A stretch of DNA of 64,000 nucleotides from contig CM076261.1 of assembly GCA_038380795.1 (NCBI GenBank), positions 9,554,556-9,618,555 of the forward strand, in the 5' to 3' direction. The notes under the pieces are model-generated. The model worked only from the letters and a program-made list of their open reading frames with translations, was not told where the DNA came from and did not search any database. A program made the translations under genes and the position numbers. The DNA is from Pyrocephalus nanus. Taxonomy: Eukaryota; Chordata; Aves; Passeriformes; Tyrannidae. Positions 41,601 through 54,600 of the stretch are shown here, piece by piece. Every line of letters starts with the position of its first letter. Within the stretch, counting starts at the first letter, position 1.

Positions 41601-42402
41601 AATTAGAAGCCTCCCTTATTTCCCGTCCTCCTCCATAAACTGTACAACTCTCTCTACTACTAAAATTCACTGCTACTAGTAGTCACTATCATACATTCAA
41701 GATAGAAAGTAAACTACTATAACCTGCTCAGGAGACACTAAGGCTTAAAAAGTACAGCAGCTCGGGGGGTATGGCCAACCACACGGGTGAAGAGCTTTGT
41801 CGCCTGCTTTGCCCCAGGACACGGACATCGTAGATTCCTGTGCTGAACCCTGATCTGAGAGCAACCAAAACGGTTCCGGGGAGGATGGTTTTACCCAGAG
41901 CCGCTCACACTCGGTGTCTGGTGTGCCACACGACCCTCTGCTGTTTCAGCCACGGGACGTGAGCACAGCGAGGGTGGTAACACCAGCATGACTTACTGTT
42001 TGCTACTGTGCCAACACTCACACTGGGTTAGGTTTGGTTCCCCGCTAAACGTGCGTTTTCAGCTCATCTCCTGAAAAACGATTCAAAGCATGGTTAAAAA
42101 AAAAGACTGAAAGCAGGAAAAGGCTTTCTAGTTTCGACGCACAAGTGCGAAAGAGGCAACGATTTCAAACTATTGATTTTCTTTCTTCCAGTGCGAGCAG
42201 CTGACCCGTTGCGTCATTCTGCACAGATCTAAACACAGCGTCCTGTGTCTCCGGGAACCGCTGGAGTAGGAAATCCTGTGACCTAATGCAAATCCAAGCC
42301 AGTCAAGTGGAACGAAGCAAGGGAATTGGTAATCCGTTTTCAGTGACCTTGCCCATGGATGATGACCTCATGAAGACAAAAGCAAATAAAAAGGCACACG
42401 GC
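38603..42402 (-). other. SPIRE1: SPIRE1 3' UTR with tandem polyadenylation signals
   Basis: Follows the SPIRE1 stop codon. On the transcript strand, AATAAA occurs at plus 38829-38824, followed by a GT-rich stretch ('tttgtctgtgtt'), and again at 38608-38603, followed by 'gtgatgtgattt'. Either gives a 3' UTR of about 3.6-3.8 kb. An extension to the hexamer at 36158-36153 cannot be excluded. No coding potential recognised; the open frames at 39422-40012 look incidental. Confidence 0.55.
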
Positions 42403-42655
42403 TCAGATCTCATTGATAGTCCTTTCGGAGGGGCAGTATTCGGAGGTTCCCGGGGATGACATGTAGAAGGACTGCGTTTTCCTTTTTAATCTGGCTCTCT
42501 TGTTGGCCAGAGATAGGCTGCGCCGGCTTGAATTGATGATTTCTGAAATAAACTTCTTGCAGTCCACACAAACCTCCATTGTGCTCCAGTCCTCCATTAA
42601 TTCTTTGGGAAACTCTTCATGTGACTTATCCACAGACTTGGACCTTGAGGTCAAC
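42403..42655 (-). CDS. SPIRE1: SPIRE1 last coding exon
   Basis: [60 protein letters not shown], then [20 protein letters not shown] and NEI, stop TGA at 42405-42403. CVDC is the final zinc-ligand pair. The basic RARLKRK stretch and Ser-rich tail follow. Confidence 0.97.
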
Positions 42656-45600
42656 CTGAAAGGCAAAAGAGCAGGATCTGTCATTTTATTCAGCAGGTTG
42701 GCACTGGGCCCCAAGGGATGCCTTCAGGAAACAGCACATCAGAAAGGTCTGGATTTAAATTTTCCTTTCTCCTGTCCCAAAAATGACACCAGGAGACCAA
42801 ACACTGGAGAGGACAGCTTCTGCCTAAATTGGCAAAACTGCAGGGCATGTGTAATGTTTACAACCTACCAAAACCAACCTTGCTAATAACTAAAAACATA
42901 TGATGTTTTTGGCTAATCTACACAGCATCTTAAGGTGATTAATGCGGAGGGTTTATACAATAGCTTCCCTCAAAAATGAGCATTTCTTTCATATTTAATT
43001 TCTTGGATTAGCTTTGAGAACCATCTATGTATAATACATAAAACCAACAGACAACTTGATAATATCAAAGTTAAAAAAATTATGAAAATCTGAATTAAAA
43101 AAAATTAGAAAAAACATAAATCTGTGCACAACACATCACTGAATTCCCATTAAGTGGGTGATTCTAGCCTGAGAGATTTATCTCCTTCACACTAGAGAAA
43201 GACATGTTAAGGATATTTGTGCAAAGGTGCTACAGAAATGCAGTTGTCCCAGACTTACATTATTTTTCAAGTGTAATGTGAAAAAGGTTTAAGAAGACAC
43301 TGTTAGTGTTGCTATTTCTGTAAATTAAAGCAGCAAGTAGACGAGACCTGGCTTTTCAGGCTTCAGAAGAGTTACTACAAGCATTAGAAACACTGACAAC
43401 TACCAAACAGGTAGACAGCATCTTAATGACTGATAACCCCATAAGGAATTTGCAACAGACACAAGTGAGCTCAGGTTGTTTCTCACCTGCTCCGCAGTGA
43501 ATGGTGGTGACTGGTAGAGGGCTTCTCTGGCCTCATAAAGCTTTCTCCTCTTTGCAAGGTTGAAGGTCCCAGTGAGAAGATGGGGAGAGTAGAATATGGC
43601 TTTGATGGCAGCCGCATCTGTTGAAAACAGCAGAAGGAACATGCAGCATCATTACAAAGACTGCAGCTTTTTAGAAGGGCTCTAACCATAGGTTTACTTA
43701 CTTACTTTTTTGCAACACTGTGAGCATACAGGCCTGTGTAAGACAGAAAGAGCATGAGTCAATCCACTAGAAAAAATTACATTTAAATCAAGAATAAGAG
43801 ATAAATGTTTTCAGGAGTTAAAATCCTCCCCCATCCTCCCCTAAAAAAAAAAAAATTTTAATTTTTAAGGCTTCTTCAACATAATAACTTCAAATCGGAA
43901 CATGAAGCCAAAACCAGGAAGAAATACTAAACAAGAACTACAGCTAAATTAAGAAATACATTAAAAAAAAAAAAAAGTAAAATAAGTTGTTTTTCCTTTA
44001 AAGAAACCTCCTTTGGTAAGTGAGACACTATCTTAGTGTCTTACATAGCTCTCCTGACTTATTGTCTTATTGTTCAACTAAAAATCTACAGGATTTTGCC
44101 TGCAAATGATTCCTTCTCCCCTTCCCCTGGTCTCAATACTTGAAAAATAATTCAGAAGGTAAATTGCCTTGAAATGTTTTTCTCAACAACAGAGACTGTG
44201 GAAGTGTTGACTGGGGAGTCTGAGTAAATTCCAACTTCTTTCCCATAAGCATAAAAAACAAATGAGTATTTCTCTCACTTTCAGTCAAAAGTCTCAGTCC
44301 AAGGAATCAATTCTGTCACTTAGGAAAGAAATGTTTTTGCACAGTTTTGGGTTTTTTTTAACATAGACTGTTACAGAAATAAGCCCAATCAACAGTACTC
44401 AGCAGAAACTTTTGAGGGTTTCTAATGTATAAATCAATAATTTTCCCTCTGAAATGGTACCCATTTATTAACACATATTAAATATTTACCTCTTACAGAA
44501 CTGACAAGTGTAAGACCAGGTAAAGAAAGAAAACCTTCTTGTTCGACAGCAAAAGCAGAGCTAAAAGAAGAAGAGAGGAATCCACAACATTAGGTGAAGT
44601 TCCACACAGTGATGACTTCATGTACCAGTTGCTATCGGCAAGATCACAGTTGCACAATTACATCCAGTTCTGGGGTTCACACTTCTAAGATGATATTGAA
44701 AAGCAGGTCCAGAATTGTATCTTCATATACTTAGAACTAGCCTTTTAATTGTTTTACCTAAATTAAATGCTTGCCAGTTAACTAGATAAATTTGGTCAGA
44801 AATAAAAGTGAACAGTTTTAACAGTGGGGTGAATTAATTAAAGCATCAACTTACTTTGAGATTTGATAAAAGCTCATTACTAAGGTTTATGTATCATGAC
44901 AATAGGCAACATCTGAATCTAATGAATGACATTTTAAGATTCTTGTTCCTCTGCTTGAATGTATTAAATTTTTAAAAGAAATCTGCATACTAGAGACAGG
45001 TAGGCCTGTAGGTAAAATACACAGTGAAGTCAAAGTACACTTGCTGGAGGTGTTCAAGAAGCACAAGTCAAAAGTGGGAGAAAAGGGCGCTGATTCCACT
45101 GGTAAGTACCAATCTCCAATCTGCAGTTTACAGAAAAAAATGCCTTAGTGAATGGGTCTCTAATATTAAACTTTCTTCTGGGGTCATATGTTGTCTGACT
45201 TCTCTGAAGGCTTTTATTTTCTCTTTGCTTAATAGTAAGGATTCATATATGAAGAACTTGCAGTTTCCTACTGCTATCTGTAACCAATCCCGCAGAAGGC
45301 ATGGGGACAGAAATCCCTTCAGTCAATGAAGTTTAAAATGGACACATACAGATACACTGTGATAATTGTAAATGCTACTGCATTTTTATAGACAATCTAA
45401 ACAAAGTATCTTCATGAAACGTTTTCATGCTTCTGCACATAATTCAAGGTAGCTGACCCATGTGTTATATATTTAGGGAGAGTTTTGGTGGATAACTCTT
45501 CTTTCTCTCCAATACAGGATAAGAAACAAATGTAAATAGAAACAAGTGTAAATGGAAAGCTTGTGCAACTGGCCTCCCTAAAAAACCTTTGGAGCCTCCA

Positions 45601-48600
45601 CAGACTCAGCCCTACCTTTCCTTTCTTGAGAGCAGTGTAGACATCTTTATATTGCTGGTACTTTTCCAGCTCTGCCTTCACCAGCACCTGACGGATGTGC
45701 ATGACCTCCTCCACTGTCAGAGCCAGACATTCCACTGGGTAACAGAACTCCTCCTGGAAGCCAAAAATCCCATATTATTTCAAAGACAAACATCTTCCTC
45801 CAGATGCCAACCTAGACAACCAGCCACCTGGTTAGTAACTCCAGAAACAGAGGGTTTCTCCCTTCAAACTGGAATAGCACTGGCTCCTTCACGGGCATCA
45901 CGTGAGTACCAAACCATTGGAAGTGCGTAAGTGGTATCATGTTCAACCTTCACAACAACGACAGTTTTCTTAATCTTTTCTCCTCAAACCACTTGATCCT
46001 TCTCTCAATTTGTCTTTTATTACAAAGACTTGTTTCAAACCAATCAACAATCAGATTTATAATTTGAAAGGGAAAAGGTAGTATGACAGATTGCATTATT
46101 TTATGCATATTGTTTGAAGTAAACATAAAATAATTTCTCTGAGACTTTGTGATGCCCGGAGTGGCCAAGAAAAGTTGTTAGTAGGCCCATTCTAGCAGAA
46201 ATTTTTATTCAGTGGTACCACATCTTGGTGTTCACATTATCAGAATTCCACCAAGGCTACAAAAAGTTACATCAGTTCCGTCAGAAAAGTTCTACTCTCT
46301 GCCTCAGGAAAGAGGCAGCAGCAGTTTAAGCTTTAGAAAATAATCTTCCAATATCAAACAGGTGAACTGGTTATCCAATGTTGCATTATTAATGGCAGAA
46401 ATTCAAACAGAGTCTAACAACACAACCTTCCGCTTACAAAATTTTGCATCTATTCTGTGTTAGAGCGTTTAGGAGAATATTGAGGGGAGAACTCCTGAAT
46501 TTGGTACCAGGGAATAAAAAGCACCAACCCAATTTGTAATCCAGCCCAGTAGTTGATTATACATTTCCAAGAGAAAGACAGAAACCTCTGTGGGAACTCC
46601 CATCGCTTTATGCTTAGTGAACCTTTTCAAGTCAGCCCAGAGGGGCTACTGTGTGGTAATGACAATGACATGCAATGCTCTCTGAATAAATGAAGGAAAT
46701 TTCTCCTGCAAATACAAAGACATGGCTGACAGTTTGGAGATCTCGTTTACAAATTGAAGTGATGAATCGGATTAGTACGGAAATGCTCCATTTCCATGTA
46801 CTCAGAGGTCTGTTCTGTCTTTCCATCAGATTAAAAAGAAAATCTTTCTACATTGCAGACCTGGCAAACATTAGCATTTAGGAACCACCACATTTTTAAA
46901 AACTTGTTGTCTTACCTATCTAGAAAGGGAACACAAAGAAACTTCACTCTGTTTAAGGTACCCCAAAAAAAACTAGAATTGAGTTAACTTCGTTAGATTT
47001 GCCATCTAAATCTTTGGGGTATGGAACACTAGTTTTCTGGAAAGAACAAACTACATCAAAAGCAGCTGCAATTTGCTCTGAGGTGTAAAACTGCCCAGCC
47101 AAAACAAAGTAACTTCTGTTCCTTGTGAACAACTTTGCAGCTAACCAGCAGCTCTCAGCATTTAGTTCTGGGTTCTTCCCATAGCAACTGCCTTGCTATG
47201 GAGAAGGCACGGCTGAAGGCTGGGGCGAGACGGGAGAGGAAGTGGGTGGGAAAGCGGGATGCACACAATGCCAGCAAACCCCCTCGATTCTACATCGTGG
47301 GAGACTGGGAAAAACTATCCGAGGTGAATGAGGCTGACTGCATGCTTGTAATCAATCAGAGCTTTAAGTCCTTTAGAAATACATTTCTTACTTGAAGCTC
47401 TTCCTTCCCCCTCATGAACGCCCATTCCTTTAATTTACAGAACGATGACGTCAGGGAATACTGCTCCTTTGAAGAAAGTCTGTGGGTCTGCTATAGGTGT
47501 AGAGCACGTACTAGGGGAATAGTGTGGGCCTGTTGTTGTACCAATCGAAAACGAATATCATTAAAATAGGAATAGCCAGCAGGCGACGGGAAACATAGAA
47601 AATGTTCACATGTTTAAATGCTAATGTTTTAATTCCAGAGGTTACACAAGGACAACAAAATGTTAATGCAACATTAAATGAAAGATAAATATTATGCTGA
47701 TTTCAGAAAACTACTTGTTTTTTTTTAATCCCTTTTCAGAATAGAAATAAGTATACAAGAAAATCTTTTGTTTCTATACTACCTCTAAGGCATTGAAATT
47801 AATTAAAATTATGCTAAGCACTGGCTAACTTCATTGACCAATGATGCTTTGGAGTTATTGCTCAAACTTCCAATAATAATATACCCTCAAATTAGGCAGC
47901 TCCAAATGAGAGCACTCTCTACAATACTTGCATACAACAGAACATAGTAAAGACAAAATATAGTTTGAATGCTCTTGATTTTCTGGAATAATACTCCATT
48001 TTCATTTTAATATTAAAGAAAAGTCCATATGCTTATTTTTAAATGGGAAAAATACTACCTAAAAATACTATTTTGAATTTGAAGTTTTTATGATCCTCTT
48101 GAGAATTGGCTTAACACTAACTGTGAAATCATCTTAGAAACACTGTAATAGTTTAAGGTGTATATGTGTAATTTTTTTTGCTCATGAAAAGCAAGTAGTA
48201 AGAATTGCACATCCATAATGTGAAATAAAGTGCTTTGTAGGTCATTCTCAGCATACACACACCTAATAGGTCCTTATGACTAACACATTTTTACTCTAAT
48301 GTATTCCTTGTAAAACTTCTCACTAAAGGATGTCACTAGACATTCAAATGAGCAGCCTATTAAACTGCAAAATGAACAAGGGCCAGATTTGCCTCTAAAT
48401 TCTGCAATTCACAATTAGTCAAGCACTCTAAACTCTTATTTTCCATTTGCAGACTAAAAGTTTCTAAAAGTTCAGCTGGGTATCTCAACAATAAACTCTT
48501 CTGCAAGAAGTTTCACCCTTCCACTTAGTGGCTGGGACAACAAAAAGAAGGAAAAATTAAATTACTCATGTTCAGTTCTACATAGGGGTAAACGAATTAG

Positions 48601-51600
48601 TTTTCTTTTCAGTGGATTTGCCTTCCCTGGTACATGACTGTGAGTTGCTCTGCAAGTTCTGACACGAAAGTGTGCTGAGGACTAAAACAATATGAGGGTT
48701 TTCAAGTAAAGCACATTGCAAATGCCCTTCCATTCTACACAGTGTATCTTGGTAGAAACATAAACCCTTATTCTTTTCAGCATAGTCCATGGATTACAAT
48801 AGTTCTGCTTGATTTTTGCTGCAGGATCTTCACGTGATGTGATATTTAAGGTCTGTCCCACTGATAATCTTGTGATGTTGCATTTTTAGTTTGCTGTCCT
48901 TTCAGAACTGATTTCTTTTCCCCGTGAGGTGATTGAAGACACAGATATCCTACACACGTTTAAATCAACGTCAATCAAGTGCAGTGTCCCAGCCTGAGCC
49001 GTAATTCTTGCCACAGCTGAGGAAGTGCTCCCCTAGCAGGGAACATGCTGGTGAAGGTGATTTCCAAAGCCAGCAAAAAAGAGGCAAACCTTTGCGGGTT
49101 TCCACCTGCTGGCAAAAGCTCTCTCACAGAGACAGTACATAGCCCCTGCCACCCCACACATGGCTGCTTCAACGGGATGAGAGCTGAGCAGAGAAGCTGC
49201 TTGCATAGTTGAAAAAAGTGGTCTGAAAGTCATCCTTGGAAATAAACTGGTTATCCTAGGAACCTGAACAATAGATAGGAAGCAGAGAAGCGAATGCTGT
49301 GTATAAATGAAACCATTAGCTTTGGTCCTCTGGGTCACGTAAAAAAATAATGATGATAATAATAATAATAATTAAAAAAGCAAACAGACTACAAAGCATC
49401 CATATGTTCATCTCAGGACACTGACTTCAACTCTCTGATTAACCTCCAAGTCAGCTCACTACAGTAAGCACACCACCAGAGCTGCCCTCCCAAAATCACT
49501 GAGCCACTCTGCCTTTCCATGTAGGCACTGGTAGATCAAAAGGACTACATTTGGCACTTTTCCAAGTTTGTTTCCCCTCCCCACCTACTCAGCCCTAACT
49601 CCCTCTATCTGATGAGATGCCAGTTCACAAAGCCATCGTTAGTATGCAAGACAGACCAGTTTCTTGCTAATCCTGCTAAGAGACTGTAGCAAACCCCTGA
49701 CTGCTTTCACTGGCATCGAGGGCTATTTATTGACGAGGCCTCCTTCACCTTGGAGAGAAAGAGAGGTCACAGGAGCTGGTGATAAGAAATGAAATTCCAT
49801 CAATCCTGAAGGAAGGGATGAAGAAGTGTGATGTCAAATAAAAAGTAAATAATATTCTGCACTTATTGAGAAGCGTTCACTCCTGGAAGGGCAATTTTAC
49901 ATATGCAACATCTGGCACAGCCACTGGAAGGCTGCCATCCCTCCGGGGAAGGAGAGAGTTGCAGAAAGCTGAAGCTTTCTGGAACTGGGCCAGTGCCAGC
50001 ATATCAGAACTCATCTATCAAAACGAAAAACAAGAGTATTGTGGGAGTTGTCTGTCACACCCTAGAGGGCACTATTGTCAAGTTAAAGAATTAGGTCTCT
50101 AGGCATCAAATAAAATAGGTTCTTACTAATGGAACATCATTTCACTACTGTCTTTCCTTCTTTCTCACTTCAAAGCCAAAGCCATGCTAGGTGATAGTTC
50201 TCTGAAGATTTAAAAAAAAAAACCCAAACAAAAAAACCCCAAACAAAAACCAAACAAAAACAAACAAACATACAAAACCCCAAAAAATCCAAACAAAAAA
50301 TGACCAAAACAAACAAACCCCCTCCCCAAACACAAAAGAAAATAGTAAAACCCTTCCCATCTGTTTCCACTTCAGCCTGACTTATCTCAAAGCATTTTCT
50401 CCCTTTTTCTTTAGTATTTTTCAAGGGAATGGAATAACTCAATTAGATTTTCTGCAATGGTTTTATTTTGTATGTATTTTTCTAGGCATATGTCAGTGAA
50501 CAGACTGACAGAGTATGTACATGGTCAAAAAGGTCCTGGTGAGAACTTGGTTGACCTGTTTAAAATATCAGCCTCACAAGAGATTTTTAAGTTGGATGAT
50601 CCTCTCAAATACACAAGATTAATATTATGATGTAACATAGATACACTAAAAGTAGGATGGAGCAAATGTCTCAGTACAGCACATAATGCTTTCTGAACCC
50701 CTCCTCTCTTTAAACTATTTGTCTGTGAACAACTCTGGGCCTACCAGAAAATAAAGCTTGGGTTTCCACATACAGTGAGTGGCCAGCAGGAAACCCATTT
50801 TATGTGATAGTGTTTTCAAACTCATGTTGAAGGAGCCCTCCAGCTCAGTTCTGCTGCAATGTGTTCTGCTCCAAGTTCACTTTGGCAGAAGGTGTCTACT
50901 TGTGTTGTGCATTTATCAACGTGTTACTACCTGACCTTCAGCAGGAATGAGGAACTACATTCTACCTGGAAGGATGTAATAAAATCCAGCAGTCTCTCTG
51001 AAAAGGGAAAGGACTTCATGGGAATATCTGGAGATATTTTGCTTGTTACTGATCAACTTCATCATGTAATAGGTTTGGATCCTGGCCATTATCTCTTGGG
51101 CCAACAAAAACGCTCTTCAAAGCCCGTTAACACTACTGCACTACAAGACTGGGCAAGTGAATATTACCTTCCTTTCAAAACTAGGATGTGTTTATCAATT
51201 TTCCTATTTACCTGGGTCATACTTTGAAACCCTGCTGGTAGGAAAAGAGACAAGGAACATATCCTGCATGAAATCATAAAGAACTAATCAGTATGTCAGC
51301 ATAAATGAACCAGGATTTCATACCCTTTGCTGTTTGTACTCTGTTGGAAAACAGTTCTCAATTAAAGCTAATTGATCAAATGCACTGTACTTTCTTTTCA
51401 AGCAATAATACAGGTTTTTGCCTCAGTAACTTCAACAAAGCAACACAGACAAACCTTGATTTGGACTACTGAAAGAGCTTTCATATGTATAAACATTACC
51501 ATGCAAGTTCTTAAGGTGGGAAGAAAAGAAACCATTCCATTCATTCAGTCATTAAGAGCAATACTTCCAACAACTAAAAAAATTCCCCCAAATCCCAAAA

Positions 51601-54600
51601 TAGATCCACTGCTTTTGAATCGTCACTATTCAAGTGGAAAATCAATAAGGTGAAGTTTGTTTGTTTTGGTAACATTCTGAAACAGAATCAAGACACGCGG
51701 CTTTACCTGGAGTCCTAATCAAAGTGCAAATGTTTTCTGAGGCACCTGTACCTGGGATTTTGGACAAATATGATAGGGAGATAAAGTTCAAATCTTGATC
51801 TCAAAATGTCTTTAGTAGCCAAGAGCTGTTTCTGAATTGAGTTTTCTTTGAGCCAAGTTCTAATCACACTGAAGCCAAGTTTTAATTTTCATTATACTCT
51901 TAGCATGCCTCTTTTTCTCTCTCCTACCACCCCCTCCACTTACAAGTGACCTGGAGCTCTGTTTTGAAGGGGGTAGGAACTGTCTCACATTGGTTGGTGT
52001 TTCCTTTTCAATGGAGTGTCGTCTCTGAGGTGGCTGCCGTCTCTCAGGCTGTGGTGTAGACGATATGGGCAAGAACTTCGGAGGCACTGAGGATTCAAAC
52101 ACCATAAAAAAGTTAGTTCTTGTAAGGGAGACTGTTCAGCAACATTGCTCAGTATTAATCCAGCCACTGATTTGCTAGAATTCCTACTACTGGTAGCTGA
52201 AGTTACACATCCATACTCAAGAGCTTTTTCAAGACAGGTATCCCATTCATCACATCTTCCAGACTGAGAGAATAGGAATATCATAAAACTAGCAAATAAG
52301 ACACACTACTGTCCAATTCCCATGGTGTTTCAGGATATTGGCTTATTCTGCTCATTTCAGCATCATGCACAGATTGCAGGTTTCATTACAAAACTTTTCC
52401 AGTGAAACTGAAACACTTCGAAACAAATGAAAAATACTGTTACACAGTAAAGGTTACAATAACTGTCCCTGAAAGAAAAAAAAGACCAGATGTTCTCCTC
52501 CGGTCTGTAAATACTTATGAGAAATACCGGTGATGGCTATATGTCTTTCAAACAAGTACATTCACTGCCATGGTGACAGACATGCAAGAAACTTCTGAAT
52601 TTGTCCCAGGTTAGAACATGTTTTTGCAGCAACAAATTATTTTATGAGATGAGCAGAACTAACCCATCCCTCCGTTCACTTTTGACTCCAGTTTTACATC
52701 GAGCATGAAACCTTCTCCTTCACACAGAGATCCGCACATAGTGGGGGTTAATGGCTTCCAACTGTTTATCACATTTGACCCATTCAGCAGGTTCTAGGAT
52801 TTAGCTTTAGAGGATTATTCCATTAATAACATTCAGCTTCAGCTTTCTATAAAAGTTTCAGATGAAGTTCACCGCACAGAAGACAACAAAAGTGTGTAAA
52901 AGCAGCCATCGAGCTCTCTCATAATAACTTACTCTTCCTGCTGCTGGTGCCTTCTTGAGAGGGGTCTTCCACTTGTGAGGGGGAAATGCTGCTGCTACTT
53001 CCTGATTTGTGCACTGATTCCTCCTGTTTGGCAAGAGGAAAAGAAACAGAATTCCTCAGGGACTGGTTTTAATTCTTTTATTCCTTCTTAGTACACAGAA
53101 ATCGTAAGCTATCACAGATATTTTGCACCATTCAATCACTCAAAGCCCTAGAAGTCCTGTGAAAAACACTGACTCTGCACAGCACTGAGCAAATGGAAAC
53201 TTTACATCTTGCACTAACAAAAAATCAGCATTTAGATTTCTCTAGTCTCCAAAGGAATGAGAGTCACATAATTGACTCAGGTAAAGAGAAACTAATCTGA
53301 TTTGCACTGCACTGTTTCTCTGATTCCCAATCCTGGTGTATTTCTCCTTTCTTCTGTATTTAAAAGAAATTTCATTCACTATACAAGCACTTTTCTTCAC
53401 AACATCTAAAAGCAACTTCTGCAAGATGAAGGAAAGTAAAATGGGCTTTGACTAATGACTTCCAACTAGCTCAAGCACTGTGCCACCCAAATTATTAAAT
53501 CCTTTGCTTTCACCTAAAAACTCTGTCTTCAGTTGCCAGACTGAAAGTGAAGATATAGATCATCACAGGAGCCTCCCAAAGAAGCACTGAAGGACCGAGT
53601 GTGAATGCTCTTTAGCTCTAATGGGAATGCCTTCAACCACGGTGACTTAAATGATGTAAGTTGTCAAGATATACAGATCAAACATGTGACCTGCTCTAAA
53701 ATCCACCAGTTGTCTGAACCTCTCTGTCACTACTTTCCTTAGTTAAGTGAGCTGAAAGCAGGAAAACCTCCACTAGCTGAAAGATTGCCTTCTTTGGTAA
53801 CAGCCAGTCAGATAGAAAAGCTGGCAGGATCACCTCAATGAGCACCATGCATCACAGGACAGAGGCCTCTACAAGTTCCCAGGTATTCCTGGTTTGTCAT
53901 TTCAAATTATTTCTTCTGTGGACAAACGTGCACTGAAAATGCTATTGTTGCCCTACAATTTCTCTGACATAGAAAGCTTTTTTGAGAATGAAATCTTATG
54001 TAGGAAGTACTGGTGAATCATTGTATTTATTTCTCCATATCTATACAGTAATTGTTGCCTATTATGGTAGACTATCTGACATTTTACACTTGAGGTTGGA
54101 TCAGCCCAACATGCAGAACTGTGCACTTCTCCATGGAGTACTAAACAATTAGAATTTTACAGGTACTGAGAAAGCTGAAGCTTTAAAGCACCACCCTAAA
54201 ACATGTAATTATGTTACAGACGTGATTTTTGTCCAGATAGATGTAGCTTCATTAGGAAGATACAATTTTTATATCTGTATTAAAAAATCACTATTAGATT
54301 GCTACTTCTCTTAGCCACACAAAGGAAAACAGCACTTCCTGCTCCCTGCCCCTTGGAAACTGGGCAATGCAGAAAAATCAAGAACAGAAAGAAGGAATGA
54401 TTCATACAGTATTCATCCTTGCCAGTGAATGGGCATAGGGCTGTATCAGACCTTCCCTTTCACCTCCATCTGGCTACAGTGGTAGGATTTAGCCTGCATC
54501 ACAACACAGCTGAAAGAACAAAGGAGATTCAGGGTGAAGAAAATGTGTCTGCATATTGTAGCTCATTTGGAGGTCCACAGCTTGGCAGTGCAGGTATTTC

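Larger units (their letters stand above)
45754..51943 (-). other. SPIRE1: SPIRE1 intron holding candidate exon C
   Basis: A 6.2 kb interval between the linker and Spir-box exons. It holds candidate exon C (49263-49090), an A/C-rich block at 50205-50336, a short ATT/ATG microsatellite at 49347-49372, and an antisense two-exon open frame at 47198-47569 (see findings). No CR1 copy was recognised. Confidence 0.6.

Noticed and set aside
48578..48790. 70-codon minus-strand frame near SPIRE1 exon C
   Set aside because: No acceptor/donor pair with phase 0 on both sides could be found, unlike the nearby 49090-49263 exon.
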